Positions 1 to 9,779 of a DNA stretch of 64,000 nucleotides are shown one piece after another. Source of the stretch: Reticulitermes speratus (taxonomy: Eukaryota > Arthropoda > Insecta > Blattodea > Rhinotermitidae); contig JAJKFL010000007.1 of the NCBI GenBank assembly GCA_021186555.1, positions 24,743,177-24,807,176 of the forward strand, in the 5' to 3' direction. The translations under genes were made by a program, and so were the position numbers. Position 1 is the stretch's first letter. The number at the start of each line of letters is the position of its first letter. The notes beneath the pieces are model-generated. The model had not been told where the DNA came from. It did no database searches and saw nothing but the letters and a program-made list of their open reading frames with translations.

Positions 1-107
1 GAATGACAAGTGGTGTCTGTGCGTGCCGGGCGGTGAAAAGTGGGAAACCTTGCCAAAAAGTGAACCAATGAAAACGACGTTTTAATATATGCAGTTTTAA
101 CGACGAT

Positions 108-154
108 AAACCCCTGAAGATGGCTCTATAGGAGCCGAAACATATGTCGGGTTT
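108..154 (+). ncRNA. Minimal type I hammerhead ribozyme
   Basis: The order of elements fits a hammerhead: stem I AAACCC (108-113) pairs with GGGTTT (149-154); core CTGAAGA at 114-120; stem II GGCTC (122-126) pairs with GAGCC (132-136); core GAAA at 137-140; a one- or two-pair stem III closed by ATAT; then the GTC cleavage triplet at 146-148. One extra T at 121 sits at the base of stem II, so activity could be reduced. Very short stem III is typical of Penelope-like elements. Confidence 0.6.
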
Positions 155-253
155 TAAAAGGTTTTTAAATATGTTTTAAAAAACTATACAGTTTTTTTAA
201 TAAAGTTGCATCCAGTTGGTGTGTGTAAATAGTGACTTTTTATTCTATTTTGT

Positions 254-297
254 ACAGCCCGATGATAGCTATTAATGTAGCCGAAACATGTAGCTGT
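254..297 (+). ncRNA. Degenerate second hammerhead motif
   Basis: Stem I ACAGC (254-258) pairs with GCTGT (293-297). Stem II is a GCTA/TAGC hairpin, followed by GAAAC and a GTA triplet. The core reads CCGATGA instead of CTGATGA, which changes an essential U, so this copy is probably inactive. Stem I is kept even though its sequence differs from the first copy. Confidence 0.45.
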
Positions 298-345
298 TAA
301 TGTCCTTTATAATGTATGATAATTTACGGATTATTTGTTGTTTTT

Positions 346-2189
346 ATTAACAGTGGCATAGATTAGGCCCCCGCAGACCCCAAAGCACTAAGGGGGCCAC
401 TGGGTCGGGGGGAGGGAACGCACAGAGTACTAAAATTTGTTATGCGGTTCTTTCGGACTGGGTTCCATTCTTCTGACAGAAGGCAATATTATGAGACTGG
501 GAGTAACTTCGCTAATAAATATACAGGGACCCTGACCGGTTACCTACGTCACTGGGGAGACACATTAGGAGAAATTTGTTGTAATGTTCCAATTTCTGTA
601 TCTCATGTACACTGCGATGTCCCCATCAATATGTACGTAAAACTGAACGTAGCCACGGAAATTTCTTGGTTAACAGAATCTGATTCAGATTGGCCTATCA
701 ACTTCACGAATCCCACACACGACTTCGTTATATGTGTACCGCATTCTGCAGTGCTTCACAGCTGCTACATTACGTTCAAGTGGTCTACAAGATAAACAGT
801 TATGAAAAGTACGCTCTTGTAACATGGGTAAAGGAACTCGGTCACCTGTACAAGCACACTCTTATCTTCACAACCAGCTTGGCCGAGATAAAGCCTATAT
901 CAATAACGGTGCTTTGGCATATCCACATTCTTTCATCATATCAAACGCTAAGTAGAAGAGGGAAGTACGATACTCCTCAAAGGTCATTTCAGTCTGGTCA
1001 GGCAATGTTAAATGTTATTAATAGACAGTGGGAAATACCGTTGATATTCAGCAGGGAAATCGTATATTCATATTTCAGCCCTTCCTTTCCTTTATCCCTT
1101 TCTTACCTTTATCTCACTCCCTCTGGTTCCCATAAAACAGTGAATTAAGATACAGGGTTATATATCTGACGGCACAGCTGCCAAATGTACGTAATAATTC
1201 CTAAGGCGCGAGGACATACATACATGGTTAGATATCACTTGAAGACTACAGCATAATAAACCTCTCTTCATATATACGAGTACATACAATAAAGACATGC
1301 CACTTTATCAAGTTCTACATTCTCATACAAGCTTACGGGATTAAGCAGGGACGCACAAATTTTCCAAACATCTAGCAGCCACGTCAAAATTCTAGGCGCC
1401 AGAAAGCAGACGTGCAAGCTCCAAGCTGAGGACCCACAAATGTTATGCGCCAATATAAAAAAAAAATGTACTCGCCAAGGCGATGTGGCGCCCGGGATAT
1501 ATGTACCCGCGGTATTAAGTGTTCTAAACTGGCTGAAATATAGCTATACACCCAATTTAAGTGCGTCTGGTCTTCCTAGAAAAAAAAAAGTCGATAATTG
1601 TTCAACCGGTTAAGAAATTCTACGATTTTAAGTTTTCTAAAAATTGGTAAGCCGCCGAAAGTAGACGCTCTCTCGTTGCCCGCCCAGTCAAAATTAAAAT
1701 GTGTCGAATGTGTCACCTTAGATGACGAAATGGGTAGGACAGAGGGAATTCAAAAGAAAATTAGACAAGAGGAGATGGAATGCAAAGAAAGTGGTCTAAT
1801 GGTGGTCAATCAGTAATCGGAGAGTCATCCGGTCGATCGGAAATCAGAAACAGTGATCAGACGCTAGGGCATACTGAAGTCAGGCACAGTGGTAACCTAA
1901 CACGGTGTTCACTACGTCTAAAATGTACATACGATTCACCAAAAAACGCAAAGCAATACGGCAAGGTACCAACTGTAATGGTATTTCTTATGACATCGAC
2001 AACGCTGGCCGAAACACACCGTTGGCACCTGAGAAAATGTCTCATGCTTCGACATCAGAGCTAGACCGTGCTTCTGATATATTGTCGTTTCACATACAGC
2101 AGTTTAAGGTGGGAAGTCAGAAATCTGTCACGCCGTTGTGGATGTACGGAAGATCCACCACGGACGGCGACAGTCTCCATCGATGCCGG
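346..2189. other. Intergenic, no gene recognised
   Basis: A frame of 117 codons at 442-795 and several shorter ones match no family I know and show no domain or splice pattern. 361-420 is a G/C-rich stretch with a partial palindrome of C and G runs. No transposon end could be fixed here. Confidence 0.4.
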
Positions 2190-2398
2190 TCAGCAAACGC
2201 GGGGCCCGATTGCGATCCTTGTGGCGGGCCCCTAAAAGTTATTATGCAGTAAGTTCGGATGAAAAATTAAAATTGTCTATTTTTATCATTTTCATTTACT
2301 ATTAACCAAGGAATCAAACATATTATTTAATTTCCCCCATGAGTGCGGGGCCCGATTGCGTCAAATCGGCCCAATCGGCCTAAGGCCGGCCCTGGTCT
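2190..2398. repeat. Short repeat with GGGGCCCGATTGCG at both ends
   Basis: The 16-mer GCGGGGCCCGATTGCG occurs near 2200 and again near 2345. The second is followed by a GGCC-rich palindromic end (CCTAAGGCCGGCCCTGG). This looks like the terminal part of a small DNA element, but superfamily and exact ends are not clear. Confidence 0.35.
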
Positions 2399-2564
2399 CC
2401 AATATACAGCTCACAATTTTTTTAAACTGCTTCGGCGTTTTACGTCGGCAGGGAAAGGGTTAAAAGCAGTGTTCTCATTTCAAATGTCACCGCTTGCAAT
2501 ATGACACTGTATCTCAGGTAATACTTTACCCGCGAGTCACGGGTTGAGCATGCATGTCTTAGAC

Positions 2565-3022
2565 CAGTGGTTCCCAAAGTGGGCGATACCGCCCCCTGGG
2601 GGGCGGTGGGATTACAGAGGTTAGCGCTAATAGGTTCGAGAGGTGGAAGGGGGCTCTGTTATTATCACAGGGGGGGGGGGGGCGCTAGTAGACAAGTAGC
2701 GCATTTATTTTTATAATAAAATTCAAATGAAGTAATTTTTGTGTTAAAAATAAAAAATGAACTAAATTTCTTAGTTTTTAAATTTATGAATCTTATTCAA
2801 GCACATATTTTTTTATAAACTATTGCTAGATGAATTAGTTAACACATAAAACATTAAGTTTAACTCTTATAATTTTATTTAAACAATTTTTAAATATAAA
2901 ATAAAAGTGCAAACAAAAGCGCATTTATGTTCTTTTTTTTAAAAAAAGGTAGGATGGCGCTGTGGGTGTGTGTGTATATGGAACCAAGGGGGCGGTAGAC
3001 CGAAAAAGTTTGGGAACCACTG
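2565..3022. mobile_element. Non-autonomous hAT transposon (MITE), complete
   Basis: The element begins CAGTGGTTCCCAAA and ends TTTGGGAACCACTG; the inverted repeats extend inward to a shared CCGCCCCC block. It is flanked by 8-bp direct repeats TCTTAGAC (2557-2564) and TCTTAGAT (3023-3030), which differ at one base. CAG-type ends, an 8-bp duplication and no coding capacity in 458 bp are the marks of a hAT MITE. A run of 13 G lies at 2670-2682. Confidence 0.9.
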
Positions 3023-3030
3023 TCTTAGAT

Positions 3031-4587
3031 AATGGCAGAGTTGTTACATAACACACTTCTCTCCCTGTCTACAAAGACACAGTGGGTATAATTTTGAAGT
3101 GAACAGTAAACCTGCTTAATGTGAGGGCGATGTGGCAACTGAGCGTACCCTAGGTATAGGCCTAACGTCACTACCTGACAGAAGAATGGGGGACAGAGTC
3201 CCCAAGCTACGAAGATGAAACACATCGCAGGTTTTAGATTCGTTGGTTACTCTCTCTTCTTAATATTTTTTACCTTATCCACATGAAATGTTTGTTAAAC
3301 AGTTATGAAACTCTGTAAACATGTGATGTTTGGTGTGATAGCACCAACCATCAACTCACGCAGCGTGCATTTGCAGCAGACTCCTTCACGCGGCGTTGCT
3401 TGGGTTGCAACAAAGATCTACAGAGTATATAAATTTGTTTCACTTACCGAAGCAGTAATTTCAGGAAGCATCCAAATCCTCTGCACGTAGCAACTTCTCC
3501 CGTGTAAGTCACTGTCATCTTGACGTATATAAATGCTTTCTCAATACTTCATTAAGATAACGCTTTGTTTCCTTTGTAACTAGTTATGTAATCCTGAAAA
3601 CCGTAAGAGTATTTACGGTCACGAAACTTTTTACATATTCACAGTGACATGTACTGTATGGTAAATGAGGTCTATTTCTTTGCAGTATCTTTGCATTGCG
3701 TCACGTGTTACCACAGTACTAAACACTAGACATGCCGGCACAAATTACCACGTGCAGAATAAAATCACCTGTATGCAGTTATTTTTTTCATTACAGTTTC
3801 GTGATTTGCTTAAGAACAGCTGGCGTTTTCTAACCAGATTAATTCATTCACTTAATAAAACAGAACTGACCTGACTTTAATACTGTAACACGGTAGAATG
3901 GGGAACAGATTTTCAATACTCGTTATTATAATTCTGATGCGAATTTCTCACAATAATTATCGTCTGAAACTCACACAATACTTCGTTGCACTTCTAGGAT
4001 CAAATTCCGGCGAAACAATAGAGTAACCTGGAATATATGGCACTGATTGTCACAATACAGCCACTCTTTTCGGCACAGCTGACTGGACTGTATGGCCCAC
4101 ACGGATCGATATTTCAGTCTACTGCAGAATTTCTGCAGCACGTAAACACAATTAGAGAAATAAACACTACCAGGTTACTGAACAAACGTTACACATGTTA
4201 AAAGTTCGTCTTTTGTATCGCATAAAATAAATTAAACAGTGACATTTACTGACGTACTACAATCACTTAGGTTACACAAAAGAAACATGCACGATCACTG
4301 TTCATCTTATCACGAACGTTACCATAACAGAAGTGCATTTGAATGCAACTACGAAGGAACGCCCACGGAGAAACGAATCAACACTCACCACCACGTCAAG
4401 TCAGGGACTGCTGATACACACCGAAACCAGCATGCCTCCCCGGCGTCTTTCCACGCTCCCCACTTTGCCGTCATTTGTTTCCTTTCTCTTCCCCTCTGTT
4501 GTGCAATTCTCAACAACAGAGCATCTGCGTGAATATGTCCTGTGCGATCTCTGACTAATGCCAGAATTATGTATGAGCTAATAGTAT
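3031..4587. other. Intergenic, nothing recognised
   Basis: AT-rich unique-looking sequence. Short frames on both strands (for example 4239-4554 plus and 4385-4606 minus) overlap each other and show no domain, splice pattern or transposon ends. Confidence 0.4.
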
Positions 4588-5289
4588 TCAGCCTGGGGTC
4601 TCGCAAAGTGAAGGATTTGCAGATACTAAGAAAAAATCACCGACAAGACAAACACAATAATCTCTTGTAAACTTTCGACGATAAAAACAATCAAACAAAC
4701 TGCACCTCATCTGACTGGACTGATACAAGCAACACGCAGAAGAACACGGCCTTACGTCTGACGTCGTGCAGTTTGGTAGACTGATCCCAAGTGCCAGCTT
4801 TTTCAATTTTCCTTCGGAACGCATTGCTGTAAACCACTTATACAACACTTTGTCCAGTTGCGCTAATTTAGTCTGTTTCAATGTCTGTCACTTGAAAAAG
4901 CCCTTCACACTTTCACTTTATGACCATGAAGGGTCGTAACTGGTCCTTGTGTGTCTTAGTATCACAGACACTTCGCGATGAAGCCATAAACACACTTCGG
5001 CTTTCGCCACTTTCATGGCTCTTCATTATTTCAAGTTTCTGAGGAATCGTTAATGTTACGTGTTCCCTCTTGCCAGCAGCACCTTGTTGTCTAATCTCGG
5101 GATCTTTTGTATCCATTATAATAGCTCAATTGGCTCAATAAAGTCCAGATAACACAAGGTAAAATCACGGAATCAGTACGCGTCAGTATGTTATCTGCGG
5201 CGAAATTTTCGTCTTGGGGCAATTTTCCTCAAGCGCCGAACTATCAGGATTTCCGGAGTATCAGCAGTCGGATTAAAGGAATTCTACTG
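4588..5289 (-). mobile_element. Tigger/pogo-like DNA transposon relic
   Basis: On the minus strand, 5116-4913 encodes a CENP-B/pogo-type N-terminal helix-turn-helix: LTIPQKLEIMKSHESGESR followed by a K-x-H-K-D-Q-L segment. About 70 bases further on, 4881-4808 gives KLAQLDKVLYKWFTAMRSEGK, the start of the second CENP-B-like domain of jerky/Tigger proteins, in another frame. The outer end reads CAGTAGAATTCCTTTAATCC on the minus strand (ending at 5289), like Tigger terminal repeats. The DDE domain is missing and the left end was not found, so this is a truncated, dead copy. Confidence 0.7.
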
Positions 5290-6522
5290 CACTCTGTACT
5301 GAAATAATGGCTACTTTTGTTAGCTTAGCTGAAGGTGGTCATTACATGCACTGCATTTTTTTATTCTGTTATTCACCGAGATTATGAGCAATGGTTTATT
5401 GGCAGACCTCCACCCCTCCCTCAGGTAGTACCAATTAGAAGATGGAGGAGTGCTCTTACCATCACAACAAAATCCACCTGGCACACCGCTGCATACATGT
5501 ACCAGCAATGTCTCCTACTTTCACAGATTTTACTTGAAATGGTCACCGTAAACTCACACAAACTTTTCTGTGAAGCTAGCCAATCTGCCTTTTAGGAAAA
5601 CCAAAAGTTCATTACTATTTTAAATGATCCATAACCATGGACCATATTTATTACTATGTCTGCAAAATCCTGCCACTGGTACTTATGCACAGAGTGAATT
5701 CAGTTCACACTCTCCCACCCCTATTTCTTGAAGACATATTTTTCGGTTGTAATTCGTACATATCCTAGTTTTCTATGGCCCATTCCCCTTTAGGTACTCC
5801 AGCCTGTATTGCGTATGCATCTTTCTCATGTGTGCTATATGCCCACAGTTCATCTTCATTTCTTCATCCTAATATGTCATAAAAAGTACAAATTATCAGG
5901 TTCTTCATTATACAGTTTTCTCCAGCCTCTGTTATCCGTCCCCCACACAAACCCAGTACTTATGCTCTTAAATTGCCTCAGTCAAAAATATATATGAATT
6001 CACTACTCTACAGATCCCTGTACAACATGGAAATTATCTGCAACTAAAGTCACATATCGTGACACTTTTTAAGGCTTATGCCATTTTTATTTATGTCTTA
6101 TTTGCAGTAAGCACAAGGTCCAATATGCAGTAAAATAGTTCTCATTTGAATGATGGGTACAAATGTCACATGTCATGCTGGTTTCTGTTTTCTAACTGTG
6201 CTATTCGTACACAAAAACTGTGTGTGTCACATTTACTGTCCCTCTTGAGGAGTACAACATACAAAACTGTAATGCTACCTGTCATTTTATACAAGTGTCT
6301 AACTTGATATCTTACCCTAAGGATGAAAAAAAGGTTTTGAGGAGAAACTGCAAATCAACAGACAGAAAGTAACAGTAGGATGGAGATACTTAATGAGGAG
6401 CTTAATAATTCATGTTCTTTACCCAATATTTGAGAGAAGCTAATAAATGAATGCTGTGGAAGTGATATGAAAGTAACGCCTCCTGAATCAGATGGCACGG
6501 GTTGATATTGTACAAGGAATAT
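5290..6522. other. Intergenic, nothing recognised
   Basis: No gene, clear repeat end or domain seen. Small frames such as 5335-5595 and 5809-5997 have no recognisable content. Confidence 0.35.
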
Positions 6523-6684
6523 TGTATTTACCCAAATATAAGACAAATTTATTTTCATAATTTGTTACCTAAAAATAAGAGGTCACCTTATATTCACACA
6601 CAAAGTTAAACATGTTCCGTACAGGTAATTTCCTGAAAGACTGTGAGGGGGGGGGGGGGGTTATCTTATATTTGGGTAAATACA
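6523..6684. mobile_element. Short MITE with TGTATTTACCC termini
   Basis: The left end TGTATTTACCCAAATATAAG is repeated as its reverse complement at the right end (about 6664-6684). Between them lies about 120 bp with a run of 14 G at 6647-6660. No coding capacity. A target duplication could not be settled, so the superfamily stays open. Confidence 0.6.
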
Positions 6685-7448
6685 GATTGAAGTAAATGCT
6701 ACTAAATGCCTGATTACATAATTACGTCAATACAGACTTAAAGTCTGCTTAGCCAGTGTATATACTGAGAGTGACATTAAAGTGCCTAAAACGTGTTACC
6801 AGAAACAACTTTTATTGGCCATGTAAAATTTTATTTAGTTGTATTCTCTGTTAATGCCAAGAACTATTCGAACCAGGCAAGCAGCAACTGAGAAGTGGCA
6901 AATGAGAAATATCACTACACACTTCAATTTGCAACAATCACCTCCACAAGAGGTGTGCTGCATTTGGTATTAATCAGGTGTGTGGAAGTACCCAGACCAC
7001 ACACATACATACGTGGCTGTTGCCGAAGCCACAAGTCGTATTTATTGTTACAGATTTCTTGAACCACACGACCAAGGTGTTTGAAAATTTTACGTGTCTC
7101 ACACCTGAAACACTATTCTCTAAAGTATGTGAAAGATATAAATTTATGACTATCTGCTTCTCTAAGCAATGTCAAACATCTACTGCAATTTTCAAAGAAA
7201 GATACAGTGTCAGTACGAATATCAGAGCGTAGTGTTATCATAAAAACCTGTTTGGTTCTTAAGGCAAAGTGAAACATTCAATTACATTTTTCACAGTAGA
7301 AATATTCATCTTAAATGTGAATATGGGTGTATCTGTCTGTGAAGCACACAATATTTCCATGCAGTAAAAACACATCATGGAAGAACGGTGCAGTATAAGT
7401 AAAATATGACAGCAAAACCTCCATGGTGTGCAAAAATGTACTGAACAC
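6685..7448 (-). other. 3' flank and probable 3' UTR of zinc-finger gene A
   Basis: Directly downstream of the gene A stop on the minus strand. AATAAA on that strand (TTTATT at 7041-7046) would give a 3' UTR of about 400 bases. No other gene is seen. Confidence 0.4.
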
Positions 7449-9609
7449 TTAAGAGCTAAAAACATTATCTCCTGTACGGCTATGAACGTCAAACTCAGGG
7501 TCAGCACACTGTGTGAAACCTGCATCACAACCTTCATGGTCATCATGTTTATCCCTAGTATGAATCCGAGTATGACGTACAAGATCACCGCGCATTGCAA
7601 ACCTTTTATTGCATACTTGACAGCTAAATGGTTTATCTCCAGAATGGCTACGAGTGTGGCGCACAAGGCCTCCATGTTGAGTGAATTCTTTATTGCAGAC
7701 ATCACATTTGAAACACTTGTCTCCTGTGTGGATACGGGAGTGAGATGCAAGCACAGCACTTTGTTTGAATCTTTTATTGCAGATTTTACACTTGAAAGGT
7801 TTCTCACCAGTGTGGGTTCGAGTATGAACTATAAGATCTCCACGCTGTATAAATCCTTTATTGCACACTTCACAGCTGAAAGGTTTATCTCCAGTGTGGA
7901 TCCGAGTATGACGCACAAGTCCATCGCGTCGTATGAAACTTTTATTGCATATTTCACATCTGAAAGGTTTTTCTCCTGTATGAATGCGATTATGTATCAC
8001 TAAATTTTCTTTTCTAGAGATTGATTTGCTACATATTTTACATTTATATAAAATTCCTTCCTTCTTTTTAGAATCATGTTTTTGTTTTTTACTCTTACTG
8101 ATAGCCTCAACTTCTGATTCTGTATCAGAACACTTTCTTTGTGTTCCACACTCTTGAAAGGATGTCTCACTCTCACTGCTCGTATCTCCTTCCTGATGAC
8201 TGCCAATACGTACATTAGCACATATGGATGAAGTGTCACCAGTAATAACAGGATGCCATTGGTGGTTGGTCGAATGTTCCACACTGAGAAACAAAATTGC
8301 AACATTTTTACTTTTCATAGAAGCTCAGAATTTTCATATTCTTCTTTGGTGCAATACTGAAAACCATACCTAATGGGACTATGACACTTTTTGCAGTGTC
8401 GGTATATATACACCATATATATGTTTTGAACTGACAAAATGAGATGTTTGACAATGCATATGGAGCTGAATGAACGAAGTATTATTACGCACTTCAACTA
8501 GTGTACTTATTTCACAGATACTGAGCAATTATATGCCAAGGTGATTATTACATTGAATGTGAAATGATTACAGTAGAAGAATCAGTGGCCTCTTTCAACA
8601 TACTGTTTCAGCATTCACCTGCAGTGAGTGAAGAAAAACACAAAAAAACTTAATGAGAATATGACATACCGTACCGTGATCAAGAGACACAACTGCAAAG
8701 ACCAAATATAAGACACGAGTCAAGAAATGAGCTAACCCACTTGATCCGAGTCAAAGAAATGCATTTATTATAATAAAAAATCTCCAGTTTACTGCTTCTA
8801 ACATATTCTGCACAAATTTAATGGACACCTCTAAAACAATGATGTTCTGCACATGTACCATCCAGAAAATGAAGAAGCAGTCAACACTGGTGAACAAACC
8901 ACTGCAATACAGCAAGTTAGCACAGCAAGATGGAGATTTGAGAATAAAATAAAACTGGATATTAGGAAAATAGGTTGTAAGGGTTTTGCAATGAAATGAT
9001 TCATCATCAGTTCCAGCAGTGGCCTTCAGTGTTGGCAGTACCTATACTCAACATTAAAAAAAAAAAAAGGATTATCAATAAAATCACTTCAGTAGATATA
9101 CTTCTTGTTCCTCTAATGTTATTTCATCATTGATCTCGTCTTTATTCTGGCAACAACCTAACTTTCTTACACAAAGTATTAATTATATATTCACCTGTCA
9201 AAACACACATAACATTCGTCTACAGTTTTCTCGTCTGCTAATTCCTCCTTGACTGCAGTCACATCACACGATTCTTCCTGCAGTATGAAAAAGAAAAGCA
9301 ATGTATCATCTATTTGTAAAATAACAATATGAACACATATTATCAAATCATGTAAGACCAGTAATATTTATAAGTAACAATAAAATGTAAGTTTGTAATA
9401 AGAGTTACATATATCAAACTAAATCTGTCCTTGCAAATTCCTTTACGCAAGGCATGCACCAAAAGAACACTCACTTTGACTTCTTGTTTCACTTTGGCTG
9501 ATTCTATCAGTAGAGGATCCTGAGTTTCATCAAAGAGGGGGCCTTCATAGAAGGTAGACTTATTCAGACTTTCAGTGTCTAAATCAGGTTCAACCTTGAT
9601 TACTTCCAT
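7449..9609 (-). CDS. Zinc-finger gene A: C2H2 protein with 6 fingers (3 coding exons, 350 aa)
   Basis: Probable nuclear DNA-binding regulator. Spliced coding exons are 9609-9475 (135 nt, ends AAA|GTGAGT), 9277-9195 (83 nt, CTGCAG|GAA to GACAG|GTGAAT) and 8283-7449 (835 nt, TTTCTCAG|TGT to the stop); phases 0 then 2 keep one frame. Residues 1-72 are acidic with SUMO-type motifs IKVE, VKQE and VKEE. A basic KSKKQKHDSKKK stretch near residues 136-147 could be a nuclear signal. Six C-x2-C-x12-H-x3-H fingers run from about residue 152 to 317, with TGEKP/TGDKP linkers. A seventh unit at the C-terminus has lost its first cysteine and a histidine and is dead. The start is the first ATG after a TTTCCAG acceptor and begins M-E-V-I-K-V-E-P, as in paralog gene B. 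Binding sites and targets are unknown. Confidence 0.9.
9195..9277 (-). CDS. Gene A coding exon 2 (83 nt)
   Basis: Encodes EESCDVTAVKEELADE, KTVDECYVCFD and two bases of a serine codon. The acceptor ATACTGCAG and donor ACAG|GTGAAT are good. Length and phase are the same as exon 2 of gene B, and the V-K-x-E-L core is shared. Confidence 0.85.
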
Positions 9610-9615
9610 AGTATG
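9475..9615 (-). CDS. Gene A exon 1 of coding region, with 6 nt of 5' UTR
   Basis: Preceded by the acceptor TTGTTTCCAG at 9625-9616, so at least one non-coding exon lies upstream. Translation starts at 9609. The 45 codons are acidic and contain two SUMO-type motifs. Confidence 0.8.
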
Positions 9616-9742
9616 CTGGAAACAATAATATTTGTACAAATTAAGTACTGGAATAATACCATGAACCAGGTTCCACTTGAACTACACTTACATTGCGTTG
9701 TGTATAAACAATATTCATACGAATTAATACACTGCTTTCTAC

Positions 9743-9779
9743 CTGAATTTGGATAAACTTTCATAACATCTGTTTTGTG
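9743..9779 (-). pseudogene. Decayed or alternative copy of zinc-finger gene first coding exon
   Basis: On the minus strand TTACAG|CACAAAAC opens a 37-nt segment ending TTCAG|GTAGAA. The acceptor context TTACAG|CACAA is the same as at gene B exon 1, and the segment contains ATGAAAGTTTATCC where gene B has ATCAAAGTAGAACC. The V-E-P part is lost. It is either a dead duplicate of the exon or an alternative 5' exon. Confidence 0.45.

Larger units (their letters stand above)
1..345 (+). repeat. Penelope-like element tail (pseudo-LTR type) with two hammerhead motifs
   Basis: Two copies of the CTGANGA...CGAAAC pattern lie head-to-tail about 145 bases apart, each with flanking arms that could pair. 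This tandem arrangement is known from the pseudo-LTRs of Penelope-like retroelements, which carry minimal type I hammerheads. No reverse transcriptase or GIY-YIG frame is seen beside it, so only a tail is present. The left edge may be cut by the window. Confidence 0.5.

Noticed and set aside
7428-8003. 191-codon plus-strand frame, and 15733-16335 plus-strand frame
   Set aside because: Antisense shadows of the zinc-finger exons; finger codons on the other strand leave long open frames.
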